Source of the DNA: Avena insularis
Taxonomy: Eukaryota > Streptophyta > Magnoliopsida > Poales > Poaceae
Length of the DNA: 64,000 nucleotides
Assembly (NCBI GenBank): GCA_023614405.1
Contig: CM042689.1
Span: 329,878,305 to 329,942,304 of the forward strand
Direction of reading: 5' to 3'
This document shows positions 1 to 10,632 of the stretch, piece by piece; within the stretch, counting starts at the first letter, position 1; each line of letters starts with the position of its first letter. The translations under genes were made by a program, and so were the position numbers. The notes beneath the pieces are model-generated. The model was not told where the DNA came from and did no database searches. It saw only the letters and a list, made by a program, of their open reading frames with translations.

Positions 1-72
1 TAGGGAATTTCCCACATTGGCGCGGGTCGCAGCGTCACTAGTGTGCAGGGTAATAGCTTTAGAACTACCACC

Positions 73-1955
73 TGTAGGGGTTCGTAGCATGGAAAACAAA
101 AAAATTCTACTGCAAACAAACAAACAAGCCAAGATCTATCTACTAGATTGTATCAACGAGTCGATAGAATAACTCACCCTCGAAGATTCCAAAGTGTTTA
201 ACGAGAGCGGATTCTCGTGGGTGATGTAGTCGTACTCTTTCCGATCTCAAGATCGCGTAGATGATCCTTCCGACGCTGCGTTCCGGCAGCGCTTCCATGA
301 TCGGTCACATCGTTATTTTCGACGAAGACCTTCCTCTCCTTGTTCCAAAGAGCGGAGGTTGTAGCACTCTCCTCGCGATTCCGGCGACCTGGCGTGTGGT
401 CTAAGTAGAGGGGAGATCTCGCAGGGCTTCGCCTTAAGCCGGAGCGAGTATGGTGGACTATGAGAGAGAGCCTCGACGATCTAGGGTTTAGACGCACCAA
501 GGAGGGGCAAGGCCGGCGGCTAGGGTTTGCCCTAGGCGGCGGCGGCTATGGTGGGCGGCGGCTAGGGTTAGGGTTAGGGTTTAGAGGGCGTGGTGTTGTG
601 CGCTTGGAGGGGCAGCCCTGCCCCTCCTTATATAGGTGGAGGGGGCGCGCCAAGGGGAGCGGAGTCCCTCTCCAACTCGGTCTCCAAGTGGGCCGGCGGT
701 GGAGGGAGGGAACTCCTCCCCAAGTAGGTTTCCTACTCTCCCTCCACCTCACAAAATAGCCGTTTGACTTTTTCAAATTGGCGTTTGACTTTTCAAACTA
801 GGATTTGATTTAACCCTTTACTTTGTTCAGCGATGACACCTAGTACATGATGCAATCATTCCAACTTGTTATGACACATTCATGTACCATTCCCTTCCGG
901 AGTGCCGGACATTCCGGAACCTTCTAGAACATTCCCGATGAAAACACCGGAACCATTCTCCAACCCCGAAATAGGACTTTCCTTATATGAATCTTATTCT
1001 CCGAACCATTCCGGATCTCCTCGTGATATCCCGGATCCCATCCGAGACTCCGAACAACATTCGGTCTCTTACTCATCATTCCATAACTACTCAAACAACG
1101 TCGAATCCTTAAGTGTGTCTCCCTACAGTTCGTGAATTATGCGGACATGATCGGGACACTTCTCCGATCAATAACCAATAGAAGAATCTGGAAATTCATA
1201 TGGCTCCCACATATTTCTACGATTACTTTGCGATCGAATGAACCACTTACATACGATACCAATTTCCCTTTGTCTCATGATAGTTTACTTATCCGAGGTT
1301 ATGATCGTCGGTATCTCTGCATACCTAGTTCAACCTCGTTACTGATAAGTACTCTTTTCTCGTTCGTGATATGTGATCCCTTGTGAGCAGTCACATGCTT
1401 GCAAGCTAATTGGATGACATTCCGAGAGGGCCCAGTATATCTATCCGTCATATGGATGGACAAATCCACTCTTGATCCGGTGTCTCAACCAACACTTTAG
1501 AACACTCAATGCCACCTTTATAGCCACCCAGTTACGGTATGGTGTTTGATGTCATCAAAGCATCCTTCCGGTGAAGGTGATATGCATGATCTCATGGTCG
1601 AAGGAATTAGGTTACTATGTATCAGAAAGCATATAGCAATTGAACTATTAAAATGACTTGATCTTTATGCTACGCTTATCTATAGGAGTATGTCCACCAT
1701 ATCATTCTCCTAACGATATGATCTTGTTGTTAATAACATCTCAATGTTCATGATAGGGAAACCACAATCATTTATCAACCAACAAGCTAGTATTATAAAG
1801 AGGCTTTACTAGGGACTCTATTTTAGTTTACAAATCACACAAGTATTAATGTTTCCTTGTTAATACTATTATAGCATGAATGTAAACATTTATCATAAAC
1901 ACAAAGATATAATAATAACTATATTTATTATTGCCTCTAGGGCATATCTCCAACA
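73..1955 (-). repeat. 3' LTR of Copia-1 (1883 bp)
   Basis: Bounded by TGTAGGGGTTCG on the plus strand and by CATATCTCCAACA. Its last 416 bp (1540-1955) match the other LTR exactly in my line-by-line reading, while the rest carries many substitutions and indels. Confidence 0.93.
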
Positions 1956-1973
1956 GTCTCCCACTTGCACTAG
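1956..1973 (-). other. Polypurine tract of Copia-1
   Basis: On the minus strand CTAGTGCAAGTGGGAGAC abuts the TGTTGG start of the 3' LTR. The same motif precedes the 3' LTRs of Copia-2 and Copia-3. Confidence 0.85.
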
Positions 1974-1989
1974 AGTTATCTAATCTAGA

Positions 1990-2742
1990 TTACATGGTAA
2001 TATACCGAACACCCATGGCAGTTTGGTGTTGGTCATGTTTTGCCCTCGGGAGAGGTTTAGTCAACGGATCCGCCACATTCAGATCTGTGTGTACTTTGCA
2101 AATCTTTATGTCCCCATCTTGGACATGTTCTCGAATAGCGTGAAAGCGTGGCTTGATGTGCTTCAGCTTCTTGTGTGATCTTGGTTCTTGCGCATTGGCT
2201 ATGCGCCCATGTTATCACAGATGATAGACATTGGGTCCAACACTAGGAACCACACCGAGCTCTGTAATGAACTCTTTCATCCATATCGCTTCTTGTGAAG
2301 CCTCCGAAGCAGCCATGTATTCCGATTCAGTTGAAGATCTCTCCACAACGCTTTGCTTTGCACTCCTCTAGCTAACTCCTGCACCATTCAAAGTAAATAC
2401 GTATCCAGATTGTGATTTAGAATCATCCGGATCGGTGTTCCAACTAGCATCGGTGTAACCATTAACAACGAGCTGTTCATCACCTCCATAAGAAAGAACC
2501 ATATCCTTAGTTCTTCTCAAGTACTTAAGGATGTTTTTGATTGTCCAATGATCCACTCCTGGATCACTTTGATATCTGCTAGTTAAACTAACAGCATATG
2601 CAATGTCGGGTCTAGTACATAGCATGGCATACATTAGAGATCCTATGGCTAAGGCATAGGGAGTTTTACTCATCCTTTCTCTATCTTCTGCCGTTGTCGG
2701 ACTTTGAGTTTTACTCAAGGTCGTATTGGTCAACATGGGCAA
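1990..2742 (-). pseudogene. Copia-1 RNase H domain and polyprotein C-terminus
   Basis: RNase H removes the RNA strand of the RNA:DNA hybrid during reverse transcription. The region holds the end of the RT connection (SKTPYALAIGSLMYAMLC, CTRPDIAYAVSLTSRYQSD) and the start of RNase H (GYTDASWNTDPDDSKSQSGY), then continues to a terminal MGVRYITM and a TAA stop at 1990-1992, about 17 bp before the PPT. The open frame ends at 2368, and the remainder to 1990 is readable only across disruptions. The stretch is in a different frame from the RT above it. The upstream RT ends at a premature stop at about 2761. Confidence 0.8.
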
Positions 2743-2760
2743 GAACCCTTTCTTGCTATC

Positions 2761-3588
2761 TTACATTCCAAACCTCTTTAGAACTTTGTCCAAATATGTA
2801 CTTTGTGACAATGATATTAGGCGTCTCGATCTATCTCTATAAATCTTTATGCCTAAGATGTAAGCTGCTTCGCCAAGATCTTTCATCGAAAAACTATTAT
2901 TCAAATATTCCTTGACACTATTAAGAAGATCTACATCATTCCCAATCAACAATATGTCATCTACATATAGTATTAAGAATGCTACAGAGCTCCCACTCAC
3001 TTTCTTGTAAATACAAGCTTCTCCATAAGTTTCTATAAATCCAAAACTTTTGATTACCTTATCAAAACGTTGATTCCAACTTCGGGATGCTTGCTTCAAT
3101 CCATAGATGGACCGTTGAAGTTTGCATACCTTGTTAGCATCTTTAGGATCGACAAAACCTTTGGGTTGCATCATATACAACTCTTCATCAATGTATCCAT
3201 TGAGGAATGCTGTTTTGACATCCATCTGCCATATCTCATAATCATAATATGCAGCGATTACTAACATAATCCTCACAGACTTTAGCTTCGCTACTGGTGA
3301 GAAAGTCTCATCGTAGTCAACTCCTTGAATTTGTCGAAACCCTTTTGCGACAAGTCGAGCTTTATAGATAGTAATATTACCATAAGCATCTGTTTTCTTC
3401 TTGAAATTCCATTTGTTCTCGACATCCTTCCGGCCATCCGGTAAGTCCACCAAAGTCCATACTTGGTTTTCGTACATGGATCCAATCTCGGATTTCATGG
3501 CTTCTTGCCATTTATTGGAATCTGGGCTCATCATCGCTTCCTCATACGTCACAGGGTCATCGATGTTGTCCATCAACATGACACTCAT
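2761..3588 (-). CDS. Copia-1 reverse transcriptase domain (RVT_2), truncated by stop
   Basis: Copies the element RNA into DNA. The 275-residue open stretch shows the RVT_2 hallmarks in order: NKWNFKKKTDAYGN, YKARLVAKGF, the catalytic-region motif QMDVKTAFLNG, LYMMQPKGF, IYGLKQASRSW, and the polymerase box LYVDDILLIGND. All RT motifs are present, but the frame ends early at a stop after KRFGM and the upstream linker is in another frame. It is therefore a fragment of a longer polyprotein, not a stand-alone protein. Assignment to Copia RT is secure. Confidence 0.9.
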   Translation of the reverse strand: MSVMLMDNIDDPVTYEEAMMSPDSNKWQEAMKSEIGSMYENQVWTLVDLPDGRKDVENKWNFKKKTDAYGNITIYKARLVAKGFRQIQGVDYDETFSPVAKLKSVRIMLVIAAYYDYEIWQMDVKTAFLNGYIDEELYMMQPKGFVDPKDANKVCKLQRSIYGLKQASRSWNQRFDKVIKSFGFIETYGEACIYKKVSGSSVAFLILYVDDILLIGNDVDLLNSVKEYLNNSFSMKDLGEAAYILGIKIYRDRSRRLISLSQSTYLDKVLKRFGM

Positions 3589-4240
3589 AACGGGATCATA
3601 CCAATCAGGAGTGGTACGAGTTCTCGTTGACCTGCGAGGTCTGTAGTAACTTCTGGCGAAGTTTCATGATCATCATCATTAGCTTCCTCTCTTATTGGTG
3701 CAGGCACCACAAGAACTTCTTTCGGTGCTGTGCTACTCGCAAGTTCGAGAGAAGGTTCAACAACCTCGTCGAGTTCTACTTTCCTTCCAGTCACTTCTTT
3801 CGAGAGAAATTCCTTCTCTAGAAAGAATCCATTCTTGGCAACGAAGATTTTGCCTTCGGATCTATGATAGAAGGTATACCCAATAGTTTCATACGGTATC
3901 CTATGAATACGCATTTTCCGCTTTGGGTTCAAGCTTGTCAGTAACTTCTTTACATAGGCTTCGCAACCCCAAACTTTAAGGAGCGACAATTTAGGTTTCT
4001 TCCCAAACCATAATTCATACGGTGTCGTTTCAGCGGATTTAGATGGTGCCCTATTTAAAGTGAATGCGGTTGTTTCTAATGCATAACCCCAAAATGATAG
4101 CGATAAATCATAAGTGATATCATAGAGCGAACCATATCTAAGAGAGTTCGATTACGAAGTCTGGACACACCATTCTGTTGTGGTGTTCCCGTGGTGTCAA
4201 TTGTGAAAGTATTCGCATTTCTTCAAATGCTAGCCAAACT
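3585..4240 (-). pseudogene. Copia-1 integrase C-terminus and integrase-RT linker
   Basis: The open part (3585-3989) begins LLKVWGCEAYVKKL, the conserved Copia sequence after the integrase core. It includes the GYTFYHRSEGKIFVAKNG segment and then an acidic, serine-rich linker (SLELASSTAPKEV). Upstream, to about 4240, the integrase core continues in degraded frames (for example the sequence for an ELWFGKKP-type segment near 4000). Compared with the same region of Copia-3, small indels break the frame. Confidence 0.75.
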
Positions 4241-4246
4241 CGTAAC

Positions 4247-4830
4247 TTAGATATTCACCTCCACGATCGAACATAGAAATTTAATCTTCTTGTTACGTTG
4301 ATTCTCTACCTCACGTTGAAATTCCTTAAACTTCTCGAAAGTTTCGGACTTATGTTTCATGAAATAGATATACCCATATCTACTCAAGTCATCCGTGAAG
4401 GTAAGAACATAACGATAACCACCGCGCGATGCTACACTCATTGGACCACACACATCGGTATGTATGATTTCCAATAAGTCCGTAGCTCGCTCCATCATAC
4501 TAGAAAATGAAGTCTTAGTCATTTTACCCATCAGACATGCTTCGCATCTTTCAAGTGATTCAAATCAAGTGATTCAAGAAGTCCATCAGAATGGAGTTTC
4601 TTCATACGCTTCACTCCAATGTGACCAAGACGACAGTGCCATATATAGGTCGAGTTATCACTCGATTTCAAACGTTTAGCCTCAATGTTATTAATATGTG
4701 TATTTCCACTATCGAGATTCAATAAGAATAAACCATCTGTCAAAGGTGCATGTGCATAAAACATATTACTCATATAAATCGAACAACCATTATTCTCGGA
4801 CTTAAACAAGTAACCGTCTACAATAAACAA
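4247..4830 (-). pseudogene. Copia-1 GAG_pre-integrase zinc region and integrase core
   Basis: Integrase joins the cDNA to the host chromosome. The upstream piece (4531-4830) carries the pre-integrase zinc-binding region with WHCRLGHIGVKRMKKL and H/C ligands. The next (4247-4531) has CGPMSVASRGGYRYVLTFTD, including the first catalytic Asp in HTDVCGP. The second catalytic Asp would lie in the SDRGGEY motif, but a frameshift turns this into FLCSIVEVNI, so the DDE core is broken. The two ORFs are in different frames. Family assignment is clear; activity is unlikely. Confidence 0.85.
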
Positions 4831-4934
4831 GATCCGATATAATGTTCATGCTTAAGCGGGCACCAAATAACAATTATTTAAGTATAAAACTAATCCCGAT
4901 GGTAGATGAAGAGGTAGCGTCTTCAGCGATCACA

Positions 4935-5141
4935 TCAACCTTTGATCCATTTCCCACGCATCGTCACCTCGTTCTTCGCTAGCTTCCATTTATTCTGCAG
5001 ACTGTTTGAGTTACAAATATGAGCAACGGAACCAGTATCAAATACCCAGGCACTACTACGAGTACTAGTGAGATACACATCAATAACATGTATATCGGAT
5101 ATACCTTTCTTCTTGATGTTGCCGTTCTTCAAATCCGCCAA
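4935..5141 (-). pseudogene. Copia-1 aspartic protease fragment
   Basis: Short open stretch with WVFDTGSVAHICNS, the D-T/S-G catalytic motif of the retroviral-type aspartic protease that cleaves the polyprotein. The flap region and C-terminal half are not in the same frame. It lies directly after the gag zinc knuckle, the expected place in Copia elements. Confidence 0.75.
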
Positions 5142-5938
5142 GTACTTTGGCCAATTCCGCTTCCAGTGACCTTCTCCCTTGCAGTAAAAGCACTCGATAG
5201 GCTTAGGTCCAGCCTTGGTCTTCTTAAGTCGGTGATAACTTTCTTACCACCCTTCTTGAAGTGTCCCTTTTGCTTAGACTTGCCTTTCTTGAATTTGGTG
5301 GTCTTATTGACCCTCAACACTTGGTGCTCTTTCTTGATCCCCACTTCTGCAGATTTCAACATGGAGAAGAGTTCTGGCAACTTCTTGTTCATGTTTTGCA
5401 TATTGTAGTTCATCACAAAGTTCTTGTAACTTGGTGGTAGTGATTGGAGGACACGATAAATCCCCAAAGCATTAGGAATCACTATACCCAAGCTTTGAAG
5501 TTTGTTTGCGTGCCCAGACATCTTAAGCACATGCTTAGTAACGGAGCTGCCCACTTCCATCTTGAAGTTCAAGAACTTTTCAGAAGCCTCATAGCTCTCA
5601 ATTGCCGCATGAGTCTCAAAGATCAATTTGAGATCACGGACAATATCATGTGGGTCTGAATTCTCAAACCTTTTCTGAAGCTCCGATTCTAAACCATACA
5701 AGATAGCACACTGAACTATGGAGTCTTGAGTCTTCCGGCGAGGTAAACATTCTTTACTTCATCGGTATCGATGGTACAGCTTCTGAAGGTCACCTAGCGG
5801 TGCATCCAGCACATAGGTCAAATTACCAGCAATGAGGACAATCCTCAAATTGCGGAACCAATCCGCGAAGTTGCTTCCATTGTTTTTCAACTTTTCTTTC
5901 TCTAGGAACGCATTAAAATTGATGGTAGGGGCCGCCAT
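5129..5938 (-). pseudogene. Copia-1 gag (capsid-like) with altered zinc knuckle
   Basis: GAG forms the virus-like particle and binds the RNA. Translation would start at the ATG at 5938-5936 (MAAPTINFNAFLEKEKL). The first 60 residues stop at about 5759 and a frameshift leads into the 190-residue open stretch 5129-5701, with the UBN2-type gag core (FETHAAIESYEASEKFLNF, MSGHANKLQSLGI, LQSLPPSYKNFVMNYN) and a lysine-rich tail. The following CCHC zinc knuckle reads C-F-Y-C-K-G-E-G-H-W-K-R-N-W, so the last Cys is replaced by Trp. The region is a pseudogene. Confidence 0.85.
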
Positions 5939-7107
5939 TGATCTACAACATATTTGCAATAGTTTAGACTAAGTTTATGACAAATTGAGTTCTAATTAAT
6001 AGTTAAATTAATCTAGGTGACCTCCCACTCAAAACAATATCCCTCACATTGTTTTAGTGATCACACGAACCAAATCCACCACATCAAAACCGATCATCAC
6101 GAGAGTTGATGTAGCTTCAATGGCGAACAATCGACATGTTCATCATATCTACTATATGATTCATGCTTTACCTTTCGGTGATCCGTGTTCCGAGACCATG
6201 TTTGTACATGCTAGGCCCATCAAGATCAAACCTTAGCTTCCGCATGAGCAAATCTGGCTTGCTCACGTTGTATACACTTGCGGAATCTAACACACCCGAT
6301 CATCATGTGGTGCTTCGAAACAACAAGCTTTAGCAACGGTGCTTACTAAGGGTGAACACTTTTGGACTTGAAATTCATGTGCACGAGGGATCATCTTATA
6401 ATGCTACCGTCGTTAACTAAGCAATACAAGATGCATAAAGGATTAACATCACATGCAATTCATAATAAGTGATATGATATGGCCTTTCTTCTTTGTGCTT
6501 CCGATCTCCATCTTCAAGCATGAACATGATCTCCATCATCACCAGCATTGCATCAAGGTCAATGACACTGCTCCATGGTTGTCGTACACCAGCTTCAACT
6601 ATTACAACTACTTTGAATAGACACGCGGGTCTTAACATAAATTAAAGACAACCATATGGCTCCTGCCGGTTGCCAACTTATAATAAGGAACGTTGCATAC
6701 ATCAAATATAATCACAATCATGGCCATATCACATCACAGCACACCCCTGCAAAACAAAGTTAGACGCCTCTACTTTCTTTGCATGTTTTACGTGGTTTGG
6801 GGCTTTCAATAAGTGTCGTTCTAACTTACGAACAAGAACCACAACATTGATACTAGTATTGTCAATCACCCGTTGTAAATTGAATCTTAACTATGTTGGG
6901 AGAAAGGCACCATAAAACCACTTATGCAATACAAGTTGCATGTCAAGCGTGGAGCAAGTCTCATGAACGATGTCATGTAAGGTTAGCCGGCGCTTCATCC
7001 CACCATCCCATAAGATGCAAAGTACACAAGAAGCAATCGACAACAAAAGCATCAACGCCCACATGACCATTGTGTTCTACTCGTACAACAGATCTACATA
7101 TAGACAC
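5939..7107 (-). other. Copia-1 untranslated leader
   Basis: About 1.2 kb between the PBS and the gag start. No coding region is recognisable on either strand. Long leaders of this kind are usual in Angela/BARE-type elements and hold packaging and dimerisation signals. Confidence 0.6.
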
Positions 7108-7121
7108 GGCTCGATACCCTT
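7108..7121 (-). other. Primer-binding site of Copia-1 (degenerate initiator Met-tRNA type)
   Basis: Directly after the 5' LTR the minus strand reads AAGGGTATCGAGCC. This matches the TGGTATC-AGAGC initiator-Met PBS seen intact in Copia-2, apart from a T-to-G change at its first base and changes around the missing A. Confidence 0.6.
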
Positions 7122-8997
7122 TGTAGGGGTTCGTAGCATGGAAAACAAAAAATTCTACCATACAAACAAACAAGCCAAGATCTATCTACTAGATTGTAGC
7201 AGTCGATAGAATAACTCACCCTCGAAGATTCCAAAGTGTTTAACGAGGATTCGTGGGTGATGTAGTCGTACTCTTTTCGATCTCAAGATCGTAGACGATC
7301 CTTCCAAGGCCATTGCGTTCCGCCGGTCACACGTTTGGTACTGGCGAAGACCTTCCTCTCCCTTGTTCCAGCAGCAGCGGAGGTTGTACCACTCTCGCGA
7401 TTCCGGCTGACTGTGGCGTGGTATCGGAAGTAGAGGGGAGATCTCGCAGGGCTTCGCCTTAAGCCGGAGCGAGTATGGTGGACTATGAGAGAGAGCCTCG
7501 ACGATCTAGGGTTTAGACGCACCAAGGAGGGGCAAGGCCGGCGGCTAGGGTTTGCCCTAGGCAGCGGCGACGAGTTGCCCTAGGCGGCGGCTATGGTGGG
7601 CGGCGGCTAGGGTTAGGGTTTAGAGGGCGTGGTGTTGTGTGCTTGGAGGGGCAGCCCTGCCCCTCCTTATATAGGTGGAGGGGGCGCGCCAAGGGGAGGG
7701 GAGTCCCTCTCCAACTCGGTCTCCAAGTGGGCCGGCGGTGGAGGGAGGGAACTCCTCCCCAAGTAGGTTTCCTACTCTCCCTCCACCTCACAAAATAGCC
7801 GTTTGACTTTTTTAAATTGGCGTTTGACTTTTCAAACTAGGATTTGATTTAACCATTTATTTTGTTCAGCGATGACACCTAGTACATGATGCAATCATTC
7901 CAACTTGTTATGACACATTCATGTACCCTTCCCTCCGAGTGCGGACATTCGGAACCTTCTAGAACATTCCGATGAAAACACGGAACCATTCTCCAACCCG
8001 AAGCAGGACTTTCCTTATATGAATCTTATTCTCCGGACCATTCCGGATCTCCTCGTGATATCCCGGATCCCATCCGAGACTCCGAACAACATTCGGTCTC
8101 TTACTCATCATTCCATAACTACTCAAACAACGTCGAATCCTTAAGTGTGTCTCCCTACGGTTCGTGAATTATGCGGACATGATCGAGACACTTCTCCGAT
8201 CAATAACCAATAGAGGAATCTGGAAATTCATATGGCTCCCACATATTTCAACGATTACTTTGCGATCGAATGAACCACTTACATACGATACCAATTTCCC
8301 TTTGTCTCATGATAATTTACTTATCCGAGGTTATGATCGTCGGTATCTCCGCATACCTAGTTCAACCTCGTTACTGATAAGTACTCTTTTCTCGTTTCCG
8401 TGATATGTGATACCTTGTGAGCCGTCACATGCTTGCAAGCTAATTGGATGACATTCCACCGAGAGGGCCCAGAGTATATCTATCCGTCATATGGATGGAC
8501 AAATCCCACTCTTGATCCATGTGTCTCAACCAACACTTTTCGAACACTCAATGCCACCTTTATAGCCACCCAGTTATGGTGTGGTGTTTGATGTCATCAA
8601 AGCATCCTTCCGGTGAAGGTGATATGCATGATCTCATGGTCGAAGGAATTAGGTTACTATGTATCAGAAAGCATATAGCAATTGAACTATTAAAATGACT
8701 TGATCTTTATGCTACGCTTATCTATAGGAGTATGTCCACCATATCATTCTCCTAACGATATGATCTTGTTGTTAATAACATCTCAATGTTCATGATAGGG
8801 AAACCACAATCATTTATCAACCAACAAGCTAGTATTATAAAGAGGCTTTACTAGGGACTCTATTTTAGTTTACAAATCACACAAGTATTAATGTTTCCTT
8901 GTTAATACTATTATAGCATGAATGTAAACATTTATCATAAACACAAAGATATAATAATAACTATATTTATTATTGCCTCTAGGGCATATCTCCAACA
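7122..8997 (-). repeat. 5' LTR of Copia-1 (1876 bp)
   Basis: Paired with 73-1955. A cluster of single-base contractions at CCGG/C-run sites lies at about 7927-8000 relative to the other LTR. The CCACC target duplication follows at 8998-9002. Confidence 0.93.
7667..7675 (-). promoter_or_regulatory. TATA box in Copia-1 5' LTR
   Basis: The minus strand reads CTATATAAGG within a GC-rich U3, the expected promoter for the genomic RNA. The equivalent site in the 3' LTR is at about 627-635. Confidence 0.6.
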
Positions 8998-9793
8998 CCA
9001 CCCGACCCGACGGCTGCAGATCCGCTCAGCTTACCCGCTGGGACAAGCATTGTTGTTGGTGTTATGGGTTGGATCTGAGGAGCGGTGCCCGGAGCACAGA
9101 CCAAAGTCGTCTGCTTGGTAGACGAGGGCTTGCCGGATGAAGTGCGAGATGGACCAGGAGCAGCAGGCCGAGTCTGGTTCTTTGATAGAGGAGAAGAAGA
9201 ACCGCAGAGGAGAAAGTTCGATTTCGGAGGCGCAAGGAAAAAGAAGAGGCTATGGGGAAACTGAACGGGCAAGGGAAGTTATGATCCCCTCACCCCTACT
9301 TAAGAGCATTAAAAAACCCAATCGTGGGATCCCCCTGCGCCGTGCGGCCAGCGTGTATCCGTGTATTCGGTCGAGTAAGCCAGTCAGCAAGCGCCAAGTG
9401 TATACGATACACGAAAAATCCACTTCCACGTCACGCAACGAAGGACAAGGGGCACAGACCGATGGGACTGCCATAGTGACGGGGAATTACTACGCAACCG
9501 TCATTGTGCAGTCAGGGCTTGGAACAAAATTTGGGGCAAGTCACCATGATTACCAGCTGTCAGTGACTGAAGCACGCCGAAAATGACTCGGAATTGGCCA
9601 AAATGACTCGGCACGAGGCAAAAACAAGCCAAAAAGTCAAAGAATGGACCCTAAAACTGTCAGATAGACTCGGCAAGAAGCAAGATTGCGCCAAACAGTG
9701 CGCCCTAAGCAGAAAACAAAGACAAAATAAGAAGTTCCAGTCACATTAAAGGAACCTGAAGACGCATAGCAGCTAGAACTGCTAGACCTCACC

Positions 9794-9808
9794 AGCCTCG
9801 GGGACTAA
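9794..9808 (+). other. Polypurine tract of Gypsy-1
   Basis: The purine-rich run with CTCGGGGACTAA lies directly before the TGTCGGGG start of the 3' LTR. This is the expected site of plus-strand DNA priming and it fixes the orientation of Gypsy-1. Confidence 0.6.
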
Positions 9809-10580
9809 TGTCGGGGGGATAACTCCCGGTAGGGTCACAAGGGGTAAAACACAGCTCAGCTTGGCTTACTCCGAGTGAAGAAAGAACCAGGCCGAGTAAG
9901 AACGACCGGGTAAGAAGGTCGTATGCGTCCGACACAGAAACTATGTCGGCCGGTATAGGACAAATATGTTAACCTTGCAGGAACCAACGAGCCGAGTCTT
10001 ACGAGGAAGCGTCGAGTCAAATAGGACGAGTGACACCTTTCCGAGTGAGGCTCAGGAGGGACCATGGTAAAGCATGGTCAAAAGAGAAGGGCGACGCCGG
10101 GTGACACGAAAGGAGCCGAGTGACGCCTAAAGCAAGGGCTGACGTACAAAGTTACTGCATGACGCCAAAGGAACTGGAGGCGACATACCTGAAGACCGTT
10201 AGCTGTCTACCTTTATGGACTGGGCCACTGGGCTTAGGACAAGCCCATGACCCGGCCCATACAGTAAGGACCAAGATCCAAACAGTAACCTTAGAACCCA
10301 TAAGGGGTGTAACCTAGCTAGCCATCGCCTATATAAGGAAGGGCATAGCTGTAGTTAGAGGAGGTTGGACCTAGTAGGGAACTAGAGCGCCTAACCCTAG
10401 TTCATACAGCTCAAGGAGCACTTTTAAACCTCAAGCATCGATAAAATTCCTAAGTGTGGAGAGTTCATCTTGTTCTTCGTGCATGACTAGACCGTGCACA
10501 CCCTCCCCGGTGACCACAAGAACCCATTCGGCCCCCAACTTAAGTATACCCATGGCATCTGCCGTGACACCACCACGACA
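9809..10580 (+). repeat. 3' LTR of Gypsy-1 (772 bp)
   Basis: The LTR begins TGTCGGGGGGATAACTCC and ends CCACGACA, with the canonical TG...CA ends. It contains a TATA box near 10330 and is preceded by a polypurine tract. Its partner 5' LTR lies outside the window, so neither target duplication nor divergence can be read. Confidence 0.8.
10329..10337 (+). promoter_or_regulatory. TATA box in Gypsy-1 LTR
   Basis: CTATATAAG sits about 250 bp before the LTR end, as expected for the U3/R promoter of an LTR retrotransposon. Confidence 0.6.
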
Positions 10581-10632
10581 GTTTGACTATAAGTAACATG
10601 GACATTGTTTATATCCAACAACCGTCTCTACT

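Larger units (their letters stand above)
73..8997 (-). mobile_element. Copia-1: complete Ty1/Copia element (Angela/BARE-like)
   Basis: A full-length Copia element in reverse orientation, 8925 bp, flanked by a perfect 5-bp target duplication CCACC (68-72 and 8998-9002). The LTRs are 73-1955 (3') and 7122-8997 (5'). Read on the minus strand the LTR begins TGTTGGAGATATGCCC, close to the Angela/BARE/WIS family of Triticeae. Order on the minus strand is 5' LTR, PBS, leader, gag, protease, integrase, RT, RNase H, PPT, 3' LTR, which is the Copia order (integrase before RT). The polyprotein is broken by frameshifts and stops. It inserted into Gypsy-1. Confidence 0.95.
1..9272 (-). pseudogene. Antisense open frame of Gypsy-1, interrupted by Copia-1
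   Basis: On the minus strand, a frame running from about 9272 down to 9003 stays open through 72-1 when Copia-1 and its duplicated CCACC are removed. The predicted product is low in complexity and rich in Ser, Thr, Pro, Ala and Gly. No ATG opens it within the visible stretch. It runs away from the 3' LTR, antisense to the element, as the Transposase_28-type gene does in Gypsy-2 at 16738-20321. The conserved domain would lie left of the window, so the identity is inferred from position and composition only. It is split by the Copia insertion and probably non-functional. Confidence 0.4.
1..10580 (+). mobile_element. Gypsy-1: 3' end of a Tat-like Ty3/Gypsy element, split by Copia-1
   Basis: Only the 3' end is inside the window: internal sequence at 1-72 and 9003-9808, then the 3' LTR at 9809-10580. 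The two internal pieces become contiguous once Copia-1 (73-8997) and one copy of its CCACC target duplication are removed. A purine-rich stretch directly before the LTR sets the element on the plus strand. An antisense open frame lies just upstream of the 3' LTR, the same arrangement as in Gypsy-2, which suggests the Tat lineage. No gag or pol is visible because the rest lies left of position 1. LTR structure is seen directly; lineage is inference. Confidence 0.75.

Noticed and set aside
562..590. Telomere-like (TTTAGGG-type) repeats, GGTTAGGGTTAGGGTTTAG
   Set aside because: Only three or so units, located inside the Copia-1 LTR leader and partly present in the other LTR (about 7608-7622). 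Not an interstitial telomere.
9137..9586. 149-codon plus-strand ORF before the Gypsy-1 3' LTR
   Set aside because: No similarity to gag or pol and no domain. It lies in the region expected to be the antisense gene leader and 3' UTR.
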